A DNA stretch of 6,851 nt from Thermoleophilia bacterium (lineage in GTDB: Bacteria > Actinomycetota > Thermoleophilia > Miltoncostaeales > Miltoncostaeaceae), in the NCBI GenBank assembly GCA_017882555.1, contig JADGPH010000001.1, positions 1 to 6,851 of the forward strand, read 5' to 3'. The notes below the pieces were generated by a model. It worked only from the letters and a program-made list of their open reading frames with translations, made no database searches and was not told the DNA's origin. The translations under genes and the position numbers were made by a program. Below are positions 1-6,585 of this stretch, in pieces; position 1 is the stretch's first letter; every line of letters begins with the position of its first letter.

Positions 1-409
1 CAAACCGCACGTGCACTGGCAACGGCCCGCGGACAGCCAGGCGTTGGACTGCCACGATCAGCATGAACAAGTTGCCCTTGTCGTCGCTCGTCCCACGCCC
101 ATAGAGGTTGCCGTCACGGATCTCCGGTGCAAACGGTGCGGAGTCCCACGCGCCCGGATCGCCGACCGGCTGGACGTCGTAGTGCCCGTAGATGATCACC
201 CGCGGCGCATCCGGATCTCCGGCGGAGACGTCTCCGACCAGCAATGGGTGCCCGCCGTTGCGCACGACCTGGGTGGTCCCGCCCGCGCGCGCAATCTCCG
301 CGGCGACGCATTGGACCGCTCGCTCCATGTCGGGCGCATGCTCGGCAACGGCGCTCACGCTCGGGATGCGCAACAAGCCAAACAGGCGCTCAAGTTCATC
401 TGGTGTCAT
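1..409 (-). CDS. M20-family metallopeptidase / dipeptidase, N-terminal part (3' end beyond window)
   Basis: The first 136 residues are visible; the gene runs off the left edge. M20 enzymes are zinc-dependent exopeptidases or amidohydrolases acting on dipeptides or N-acylated amino acids, usually in the cytoplasm. The metal-site block is clear: YGHYDVQPVG at residues 74-83 gives the first zinc-ligand His76 and the catalytic-site Asp78. It is followed by the PFAPEIRDGNLYGRG stretch at 92-106 and TSDDKGN at 107-113, with the metal-bridging Asp109. An N-terminal helix and the IPSVS motif (15-19) precede it, as usual in this family. The catalytic Glu and remaining ligands lie outside the window, so activity cannot be judged. 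The start is ATG at 409, preceded by AAGGA at 420-424 (10-base spacing). It begins 28 bp after the uvrA stop on the same strand, so cotranscription with uvrBA is likely. The best specific guess is a dipeptidase of the M20/ArgE-like group; substrate unknown. Confidence 0.9.
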   Translation of the reverse strand, partial: MTPDELERLFGLLRIPSVSAVAEHAPDMERAVQCVAAEIARAGGTTQVVRNGGHPLLVGDVSAGDPDAPRVIIYGHYDVQPVGDPGAWDSAPFAPEIRDGNLYGRGTSDDKGNLFMLIVAVQRLAVRGPLPVHVRF

Positions 410-437
410 CGCGTCGTGGTCCTTGTGAGGAGCGGGA

Positions 438-3383
438 CTAGCGGGCGTTGGTGGGCGTTCGGGTTACGCGCCTCGTGCGGGGTGTGCGCGCAGACACGGG
501 TGTGCCAAGCGCGCCACACAAGAACTGGCCGGTAAACGAAGTCGGGGTCGCGGCGATCTGTTCCGGGGTGCCCTGGGCAATCAGGGTCCCGCCCCCCGCG
601 CCCCCCTCCGGCCCGAGGTCCACGAGCCAGTCGGCACACTTGATGACATCCAGATTGTGCTCGATCACCACGACCGTATTCCCGGAATCAACCAGGCGCT
701 GCAGAACCTCCATCAGCCGCTCGATATCGGCCAGGTGGAGACCCGTGGTCGGCTCGTCGAGCACGTACAGGGTGCGACCCGTGGCGACGCGCGACAGCTC
801 CGAGGCGAGCTTGATGCGCTGGGCCTCGCCGCCGGAGAGTGTCGTCGCTGGCTGGCCGAGGCGGATGTACCCGAGGCCGACGTCTTCGAGCGTCTGCAGG
901 CGTCGATGGATGCGCGGCACGGCGGAAAATGCCGCGACGGCATCGCTCACGCTCATCTGAAGCACATCGGCGATGTTGCGCCCGCCGTAGCGGACCGTCA
1001 GCGTCTCACGATTGTACCGGTGCCCCGCGCAGACCTCACACGGAACGTACACATCGGGCAGAAAGTGCATCTCGATCGTAATGGTGCCGTCGCCCTTGCA
1101 GTTTTCGCAGCGTCCGCCTTTGACGTTGAAGCTGAAGCGGCCCGCCTTGTACCCCCGCGCGCGAGCGTCGCTGGTCAGCGAGAACAGTTGGCGAATGTGG
1201 TCGAACAGGCCGGTGTAGGTTGCCGGGTTCGATCGCGGAGTGCGCCCGATCGGCGACTGATCGATATTGATGACTTTGTCGAAGTATTCAAGTCCTTCGA
1301 TGCGATCGTGGCGACCAGCCCGCTGCGGTCGGCGCGACAGGCGCCCGGCGAGCGCTTTGAGGATGACCTCGTTGACCAACGTCGACTTCCCCGAGCCGGA
1401 GACGCCGGTCACGCACGTCAGCGCCCCCACCGGAATCTCAACGTCGACATCGCGCAGGTTGTGCTCCCGCGCCCCGTACACGCGCAGCCAGCCACGACCC
1501 TCGCGCCGCGCCTTGGGCATCGCGATCGTACGCCGGCCGGACAGAAATGCTCCGGTAATCGACGCGCTCGATGCTTCGACAGCCGCCGGGGTCCCTTCGG
1601 CGACGACGTATCCGCCATGCTCGCCGGCGCCAGGACCCATGTCGATCAGGTGATCGGCGGCGCGCATCATGTCTTCGTCGTGCTCGACCACCAGGACGGT
1701 GTTGCCCTGATCGCGCAAGCGCTCGAGCGTCCCAATCAACTTGCGGTTGTCACGCTGATGCAAGCCGATCGATGGCTCGTCGAGGATGTAGAGCACCCCC
1801 ATCAATCCCGAGCCGATCTGCGTCGCCAAGCGGATCCGCTGCGCCTCACCACCCGACAGGGTGCCCGCGGCCCGATCGAGGGTCAGATATCCCACGCCCA
1901 CATCGGCCAGAAACCGCAGCCGCTCGGTGATCTCCCGAATCACCCGCTCGCCGATCAGCGTCCGCGTTGCATCGAGGGCGAGGCCGCGAAAGAACGCGAG
2001 CCCCTGCTCGACCGAAAGTTGGGTCACATCGTGGATCGACTGGTCCCCGATCGTCACCGCCAGACTCTCGGGCCGCAGGCGCGCCCCGTCGCAGGCGGCA
2101 CATGGGCGCAGCGACATGTACTGCTCCACGGATGCGCGCACCGCCGGGGACATCGAGGAGGTGTGCTGGCGTCGCAACTGCGGCACGACGCCCTCGAACC
2201 ATCCCACGGGGCTTTGGCGTCCCTTGCGCTGACCAAGGTACATGCGCTGGCGACGTCCCCCTTTTGGACCCATGAGCAGCAGTCGCTGGTGCTCATCGGC
2301 GAGCTCGCGCCACGGCACATCCAACGGAATGTCGTATTCCTCGGCGATCGCCAACAACAGCAAGTCGTAGTAGTCGGTGGTCCGATCGGCCCACGGGATG
2401 AGCGCCCCGCGCGCGAGCGTGCGCTCACCGTCAACCACCAGCTCGGGGTCGATCTCGGGCATGAAGCCCAAACCGGTGCAGGACGTGCACGCTCCGTGCG
2501 GATTGTTAAACGAGAAGACCCGCGGGGCAAGTTCGGTGAGCGACGCGCCGTGCTCCGGACACGCAAACTTCTCTGAATAGGTCCAGGAGTCCTGCGCACC
2601 GCCCACCTCCTGGATCCGAACCAGGCCCTCGGCAAGCTGGATTGCAGTCTCGAGGCTCTCCGTGAGGCGCCGGCGCAAGTCCTCACGCATCACCAGACGA
2701 TCGACCACCACCTCGATGGTGTGCTGGTGTGTCTTGGCAAGAGCCGGGACGTCGTCGAGAACCATGACCTCGCCATCGATGGCCACGCGGGTAAAACCCT
2801 CTCCGCGAATCTGCTCGAGCACATCCTTGTGCTCACCCTTGCGGCTACGCACCATTGGTGCCATCACCATGAACCGCGTCTGATCGGGGAGCGCAAGCAC
2901 GCGATCGGCGATCTGTTCAACACTTTGCCCGGCGATGAGCCGACCGCACACCGGGCAATGTGGCTCGCCGATGCGCGCGAACAGCAGCCGCAGGTAGTCG
3001 TACACCTCGGTAACGGTGGCCACCGTGGACCGCGGGTTGCGGCTGGTGGTCTTCTGATCGATCGAGATCGCCGGAGAGAGACCTTCGATGTGGTCGACGT
3101 CGGGCTTATCCATCTGGCCCAAGAACTGCCGGGCGTAGGCCGAAAGGCTCTCCACGTACCGGCGCTGACCTTCGGCGTAGAGGGTGTCGAACGCCAGGCT
3201 CGACTTTCCGCTCCCCGACAGACCGGTGATTACCACGAGGGCATCCCGGGGGATTTCCACCGTGATGTCTTTCAGGTTGTGTTCACGCGCACCGACAACG
3301 CGCAGCACGTCGGGAGCATGGGTGCGATGCGGTGCGGCCACGCCACCGAGTCTAGTGCGACCCGTCACCGAGCGCCGACCCAC
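438..3383 (-). CDS. uvrA: Excinuclease ABC subunit A (UvrA)
   Basis: UvrA is the damage-sensing ATPase of nucleotide excision repair; as a dimer it binds distorted DNA and delivers UvrB. The frame encodes 981 residues, slightly longer than the usual 940-970. All landmarks are present, numbered from the GTG at 3383. Walker A1 is GLSGSGKS at 54-61 and Walker A2 is GVSGSGKS at 660-667. ABC signatures LSGGEAQR occur at 509-516 and 849-856, and the Walker B regions are LYILDEPS at 531-538 and LYVLDEPT at 872-879. The UvrB-binding and insertion domains lie between the halves of the first ATPase. Zinc module 1 is Cys275/His278/Cys299/Cys302 and zinc module 2 is Cys759/Cys762/Cys782/Cys785. The last ~22 residues are a basic Thr/Arg-rich tail of no known role. 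The start is uncertain: homologs normally begin 5-10 residues before the VVGAREHNL block (29-37), so GTG at 3341 or 3308 may be correct; none has a convincing ribosome binding site. It lies 20 bp after uvrB, implying one operon. Confidence 0.98.
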   Translation of the reverse strand: MGRRSVTGRTRLGGVAAPHRTHAPDVLRVVGAREHNLKDITVEIPRDALVVITGLSGSGKSSLAFDTLYAEGQRRYVESLSAYARQFLGQMDKPDVDHIEGLSPAISIDQKTTSRNPRSTVATVTEVYDYLRLLFARIGEPHCPVCGRLIAGQSVEQIADRVLALPDQTRFMVMAPMVRSRKGEHKDVLEQIRGEGFTRVAIDGEVMVLDDVPALAKTHQHTIEVVVDRLVMREDLRRRLTESLETAIQLAEGLVRIQEVGGAQDSWTYSEKFACPEHGASLTELAPRVFSFNNPHGACTSCTGLGFMPEIDPELVVDGERTLARGALIPWADRTTDYYDLLLLAIAEEYDIPLDVPWRELADEHQRLLLMGPKGGRRQRMYLGQRKGRQSPVGWFEGVVPQLRRQHTSSMSPAVRASVEQYMSLRPCAACDGARLRPESLAVTIGDQSIHDVTQLSVEQGLAFFRGLALDATRTLIGERVIREITERLRFLADVGVGYLTLDRAAGTLSGGEAQRIRLATQIGSGLMGVLYILDEPSIGLHQRDNRKLIGTLERLRDQGNTVLVVEHDEDMMRAADHLIDMGPGAGEHGGYVVAEGTPAAVEASSASITGAFLSGRRTIAMPKARREGRGWLRVYGAREHNLRDVDVEIPVGALTCVTGVSGSGKSTLVNEVILKALAGRLSRRPQRAGRHDRIEGLEYFDKVINIDQSPIGRTPRSNPATYTGLFDHIRQLFSLTSDARARGYKAGRFSFNVKGGRCENCKGDGTITIEMHFLPDVYVPCEVCAGHRYNRETLTVRYGGRNIADVLQMSVSDAVAAFSAVPRIHRRLQTLEDVGLGYIRLGQPATTLSGGEAQRIKLASELSRVATGRTLYVLDEPTTGLHLADIERLMEVLQRLVDSGNTVVVIEHNLDVIKCADWLVDLGPEGGAGGGTLIAQGTPEQIAATPTSFTGQFLCGALGTPVSARTPRTRRVTRTPTNAR

Positions 3384-3403
3384 CCGGGCTCGCGGGCGCC
3401 GGC

Positions 3404-5503
3404 CTACGAGGCGGCGGCACCGCCACCGCGGCGGCGTCGCACGGGCCCGGGTGGCAGCGCTCCCGCCTGTTGCGCTACCGCGTCGCCGGAGGCGCTTCGC
3501 CGATCAAGTTCACGCTGCACTTCGGCGATCTGATCACGCAGACTCGCCGCCTGTTCAAACCGCAGTTCCTCCGCGGCGGCGAACATCTCGGCCTCGAGAT
3601 CGACCAGCATCTGGTCGAGTTCCTCGATGGAGCGTTGCTCGACTTGCGCACGCACACTGCGCGCCGCGCGCCGACCAGCCCGGCCGGGCACGTTTTCGCC
3701 GAGCCCCAGCAGGTTGACGATGTCCGAGACGCCCTTGACGATGGACTTCGGAGTAATGCCGTGCTCGGCGTTGTAGGCCAGCTGGATCTCACGGCGGCGT
3801 TCGGTTTCGGCGATCGCCGTCCGCATGGCGTCGGTGAACTTGTCGGCGTACATGATCACCCGACCGTCGACGTTGCGCGCGGCGCGGCCGATGGTCTGAA
3901 TCAAGGACGTGGTGCCCCGCAGAAACCCTTCCTTGTCTGCATCAAGGATCGCAACGAGTGTGACCTCGGGTAGATCGAGCCCTTCACGCAAGAGGTTCAC
4001 CCCGACCAGCACATCGAACAACCCGAGTCGGAGCTCTCGGACGATCCGAATCCGCTCGAGGGTGTCGATCTCCGAATGCAGATAGCGCGCGCGCAATCCA
4101 GCTTCGGTCAGATACTCGGTAAGATCCTCCGCCATGCGCTTGGTGAGCGTGGTCACCAGCGCGCGCTCGCCTCGCTCGGCGCGCGATTTCACCTCGCCGA
4201 TCAGATCATCGATCTGGTTGGACGTCGCACGGACATCGATCTCGGGATCCACGAGTCCGGTCGGTCGGATGATTTGTTCGACGATGTGTCCCGACATACG
4301 CTGCTCGAAGGCGCCGGGCGTGGCCGAGACGAACACAATCCGGGGCACGCGTTCAAGGAACTCATCGAACTGCAGCGGCCGATTGTCCAGCGCGGCGGGA
4401 ATCCGGAAGCCGTAATCAATCAGGTTGAGCTTGCGCGATCGATCACCCTCGTACATGCCGCGCAATTGGCCCATGGTGTTGTGCGATTCGTCGATGAAGC
4501 ACACAAAGTCATCGGGAAAGAACTCGATCAACGTATGCGGTGGTGTTCCCGGCGCACGCCCATCCAGGATCCGCGAGTAATTCTCTATTCCCGAGCAGAA
4601 CCCCAGCTCGCGGATCATCTCCATGTCATATTCCGTGCGCTGGCGCAGCCGATGTGCCTCGACCACTTTGCCTTGTGCCTCAAACAACGCGACCTGGGCT
4701 TCGAGTTCCGCGCGCATCTCGCCCAGCGACCGATCGATCACATCAGGGGGGGTCACGTAGTGGGTCGCCGGGTAGATCGCGACATGCCCCGGCGTGGCCA
4801 AGACCTCACCGGTCAGCGGGTCGTAGTGGGTGACGCTCTCGACTTCATCGCCAAACATCGAGATGCGGTACGCGGTCTGTGAATCCGCCGGCTGGATCTC
4901 GATCGCATCCCCACGCACGCGGAACCGACCGCGCTCCAATACGGTGTCGTTGCGCTGGTACTGCACCTCAACCAGGCGTCGAAACAACGCATCACGCGGA
5001 TAGTTCTCGCCGACGGTGAGCGTAACGACACGGTTGCGGTACACCTCGGGAGAACCGATGCCATAGATGCAACTGACCGACGCAACGATCACGACATCGC
5101 GACGGGCCAACAGGGACGCCGTCGCCGCATGACGCAAGCGATCGATCTCATCGTTGATCGAGCTGTCCTTTTCGATGTAGGTATCGGTGGAGGCGATGTA
5201 GGCCTCGGGTTGGTAGTAGTCGTAGTAGCTGACGAAGTACTCGACTGCCGCCCCCGGTAAGAACTCCCGAAACTCATTGCAGAGCTGCGCCGCGAGCGTC
5301 TTGTTGTGCGCAATCACTAGCGCGGGACGCCCGGTCTGAGCGATGACGTTCGCCATCGTGAAGGTCTTGCCCGATCCGGTGACCCCGAGCAGGGTCTGAT
5401 ACCGCTCGTCACGCTCGATCCCCGCCACAAGCTCCGCGATCGCTTGGGGCTGATCGCCTGTGGGCCCATAACCGGTGGAAATGTTAAAGGGGGCCCGAGT
5501 CAC
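3404..5503 (-). CDS. uvrB: Excinuclease ABC subunit B (UvrB)
   Basis: UvrB is the helicase-fold subunit of nucleotide excision repair; it receives DNA from UvrA, probes the lesion with a beta-hairpin and recruits UvrC. The 699 residues compare with 673 in Escherichia coli. Numbered from GTG 5503: the conserved start TRAPFNI and GPTGDQPQAI (13-22), Walker A GVTGSGKT (40-47), the aromatic hairpin SYYDYYQPEAYI (92-103), the DESH Walker B box (338-341), helicase motif VI QTIGRAAR (536-543), and a C-terminal UVR coiled-coil (about 624-671) that contacts UvrC. The hairpin keeps its Tyr residues. The segment after DESH reads NTMGQL, whereas the commonly seen form is VTxPQ. The final 28 residues are Gly/Ala/Arg-rich and look unstructured. 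GTG 5503 is chosen because family similarity begins exactly there; the frame stays open upstream to 5590 but those residues are not UvrB-like and run across the divergent gene's start. It is the first gene of the probable uvrB-uvrA-M20 operon. Confidence 0.98.
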   Translation of the reverse strand: MTRAPFNISTGYGPTGDQPQAIAELVAGIERDERYQTLLGVTGSGKTFTMANVIAQTGRPALVIAHNKTLAAQLCNEFREFLPGAAVEYFVSYYDYYQPEAYIASTDTYIEKDSSINDEIDRLRHAATASLLARRDVVIVASVSCIYGIGSPEVYRNRVVTLTVGENYPRDALFRRLVEVQYQRNDTVLERGRFRVRGDAIEIQPADSQTAYRISMFGDEVESVTHYDPLTGEVLATPGHVAIYPATHYVTPPDVIDRSLGEMRAELEAQVALFEAQGKVVEAHRLRQRTEYDMEMIRELGFCSGIENYSRILDGRAPGTPPHTLIEFFPDDFVCFIDESHNTMGQLRGMYEGDRSRKLNLIDYGFRIPAALDNRPLQFDEFLERVPRIVFVSATPGAFEQRMSGHIVEQIIRPTGLVDPEIDVRATSNQIDDLIGEVKSRAERGERALVTTLTKRMAEDLTEYLTEAGLRARYLHSEIDTLERIRIVRELRLGLFDVLVGVNLLREGLDLPEVTLVAILDADKEGFLRGTTSLIQTIGRAARNVDGRVIMYADKFTDAMRTAIAETERRREIQLAYNAEHGITPKSIVKGVSDIVNLLGLGENVPGRAGRRAARSVRAQVEQRSIEELDQMLVDLEAEMFAAAEELRFEQAASLRDQIAEVQRELDRRSASGDAVAQQAGALPPGPVRRRRGGGAAAS

Positions 5504-5566
5504 GCCTGTCAGGGTATCGTTGTTGGTACCCCGTAAGGGTGTTGACCGGCGCACCGAGGAGTCGTG
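5504..5566. promoter_or_regulatory. Divergent intergenic region between uvrB and the glyoxalase gene
   Basis: This 63-bp gap must hold the promoters for leftward uvrB and rightward glyoxalase transcription unless these lie inside the neighbouring genes. On the minus strand TACCCT (5516-5511) fits a TANNNT -10 element and ends seven bases before the uvrB GTG, the spacing expected of a leaderless transcript; no good -35 is seen. On the plus strand TATCGT (5515-5520) overlaps it. I see no LexA-type inverted repeat (GAAC-N4-GTTC or CTG-N10-CAG) in the gap. The region assignment is firm; the individual hexamers are weak guesses. Confidence 0.4.
5556..5561 (+). promoter_or_regulatory. Shine-Dalgarno site of the glyoxalase gene
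   Basis: GAGGAG ends five bases before the ATG at 5567. It decides the start: the in-frame GTG directly before that ATG (5564) would be only two bases from the site, too close for initiation. It is the only strong ribosome binding site in the window. Confidence 0.75.
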
Positions 5567-5953
5567 ATGGCTGCTACTGAAATCCTGCACACATGTATTC
5601 GCGTGCTCGACGAGGCGCGATCACTGGAGTTCTACACCGCGCTCGGGTTCGAGGAACGGGACCGCAAGCGCGTCGGCGGCGACACGGCGACGATCATCTT
5701 CCTCGGGCTCCCAGGCGACGGCAACCGGCTCGAACTCACGTTGAACGACGGTCGCGCCGAGCCATATGACGTCGGCACCGGCTACGGCCACATCGCCCTG
5801 GCAATTCCCAACCTCGAACAGGAACTCGCACGGCTGGCCACGCTCGAAATTCGCCCCGAGCGCGCGCCCTACATCAGTGGCCCCGGGGGCTCGTTGATCT
5901 GCTTTGTCGGTGACCCCGACGGGTATCGGATCGAGCTCATCGAGAAGGGCTAG
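5567..5953 (+). CDS. Glyoxalase I / lactoylglutathione lyase-type VOC protein
   Basis: This 128-residue, single-domain protein of the vicinal oxygen chelate fold resembles bacterial GloA (135 residues in Escherichia coli) along its whole length. GloA isomerises the hemithioacetal of methylglyoxal and a thiol to a lactoyl thioester in the cytoplasm, detoxifying methylglyoxal. Two beta-alpha-beta-beta-beta modules are visible: residues about 5-60, containing LEFYTALGFEE (20-30), and about 72-126, with GTGYGHIALAI (70-80) and DPDGYRIELIEKG (116-128). All four metal ligands are in register: His8, Glu56, His75 and Glu123. The short form without the loop insertions of the zinc enzymes suggests the nickel/cobalt-dependent class, an inference from family knowledge. 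The gene is alone on the plus strand, divergent from uvrB and convergent with the lytic transglycosylase gene. Since actinobacteria usually lack glutathione, the thiol partner may be mycothiol or another thiol; I therefore give no gene symbol. Another VOC activity is possible but less likely. Confidence 0.88.
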   Translation: MAATEILHTCIRVLDEARSLEFYTALGFEERDRKRVGGDTATIIFLGLPGDGNRLELTLNDGRAEPYDVGTGYGHIALAIPNLEQELARLATLEIRPERAPYISGPGGSLICFVGDPDGYRIELIEKG

Positions 5954-5958
5954 CCCTT
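5945..5958. repeat. 14-bp perfect palindrome spanning both convergent stop codons
   Basis: AAGGGCTAGCCCTT is its own reverse complement. The central CTAG supplies the TAG of the glyoxalase gene (plus, 5951-5953) and the TAG of the lytic transglycosylase gene (minus, 5952-5950). It could form a five-pair stem with a four-base loop in either transcript, but only a short T-containing stretch follows on the plus strand (ttct). A terminator role is therefore possible but unproven. Confidence 0.6.
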
Positions 5959-6585
5959 TCTGGGGGTTATGATCACCGCGTATCCCGGAATGCTGGGACC
6001 GAGCTGATCGGGGTACGCTCGCCGGTAGATCCCCGCGTCGTGGAACACATTGTTGACAAAGGCGCGGGTCTCGGCGTAGGGCACATCGCCGGGGATGGTG
6101 AACACGTTATGGGACGCAACCGCCCGGGCGCGCCAGACCGCCAAGTTGTGCTCGCCGGCGTTGTAGGCGACCAGGGCTGCCGCCACGCTGCCGGTACGGT
6201 TGACCAAGTACCGCAAATACCAGGTTCCGTAGCCGATATTGACATCCGAATCGGTCAGCTGGGCGGGGTTGCCCGGCGGCGAGTTCTGCTCGCCGGCAAT
6301 GAATCGGGCCGTTGACGGCAGCAGCTGCATCAACCCGACGGCCCCGGCGCGAGAGACGGCGTCGGGATCCCATTTGCTCTCGACCTGAACCACCGCGGCG
6401 ATAAGTGCGGGATCAACCGCCTCGCGATGTGCCGCCGCTCGCAACACGGAGATGTTGTTCAACGGATACCACCACCGCGCGTACCACCCGGGCATGACTG
6501 CGTTGACGATCGCCCACGCCACGCCGACGGCCGCCATCGCCGCGACCACGCCGATCCACAGTCGGTGTCGCCTGAGCCACCTCAC
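5950..6585 (-). CDS. Membrane-anchored lytic murein transglycosylase (SLT domain)
   Basis: The product cleaves the MurNAc-GlcNAc bond of peptidoglycan with formation of 1,6-anhydro-MurNAc, outside the cytoplasmic membrane. It has 211 residues. RWLRRHR (2-8) and the hydrophobic helix of about 10-30 form an uncleaved signal anchor with the positive side in the cytoplasm; no lipobox is seen. The catalytic domain follows: VQVESKWDPDAVS (66-78) with the catalytic Glu69, GLMQLLPSTA (84-93), the NIGYGTWYLRYL block with AYNAGEHNL after it, and near the end a PYAETRAFVNNVF segment, all typical of Slt70-like family 1 enzymes. The start is GTG 6585, which overlaps the coaE stop as GTGA and puts the membrane anchor at the N-terminus. 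The frame is open to an ATG at 6705, but that extension lies inside coaE. The close coupling suggests it is read from the coaE transcript. The C-terminal stop overlaps the convergent glyoxalase gene. Confidence 0.93.
   Translation of the reverse strand: MRWLRRHRLWIGVVAAMAAVGVAWAIVNAVMPGWYARWWYPLNNISVLRAAAHREAVDPALIAAVVQVESKWDPDAVSRAGAVGLMQLLPSTARFIAGEQNSPPGNPAQLTDSDVNIGYGTWYLRYLVNRTGSVAAALVAYNAGEHNLAVWRARAVASHNVFTIPGDVPYAETRAFVNNVFHDAGIYRRAYPDQLGPSIPGYAVIITPRKG

Noticed and set aside
11..535. Plus-strand open frame at the left edge
   Set aside because: It runs antisense to the M20 peptidase, whose metal-site motifs are unmistakable, and crosses the uvrA stop.
657..2576. Long plus-strand open frame (639 codons) opposite uvrA
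   Set aside because: It lies wholly inside and antisense to a clear uvrA; long antisense open frames are expected in GC-rich coding DNA, and its residues show no domain I recognise.
3384..3403. Possible attenuator or terminator between uvrB and uvrA
   Set aside because: The 20 bases are GC-rich but give no clear stem with a following T-run, and the two genes are expected to be cotranscribed.
2721..3533. Plus-strand open frame opposite the uvrA 5' end and uvrB 3' end
   Set aside because: It spans the junction of two well-supported minus-strand genes and has no recognisable motif.
4076..4882. Plus-strand open frame opposite uvrB
   Set aside because: Antisense shadow of uvrB in the same register as the other antisense frames; no family resemblance or ribosome binding site.
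5525..5547. Imperfect inverted repeat (ACCC-CGTAA-GGGT with outer GGT/ACC) in the divergent gap as an operator
   Set aside because: Only the four-base inner arms pair and the outer bases are out of register, so it is within chance expectation for a GC-rich gap.
5504..5590. Upstream extension of uvrB to an earlier start at 5590
   Set aside because: The extra 29 residues have no UvrB similarity and would overlap the start and ribosome binding site of the divergent glyoxalase gene.
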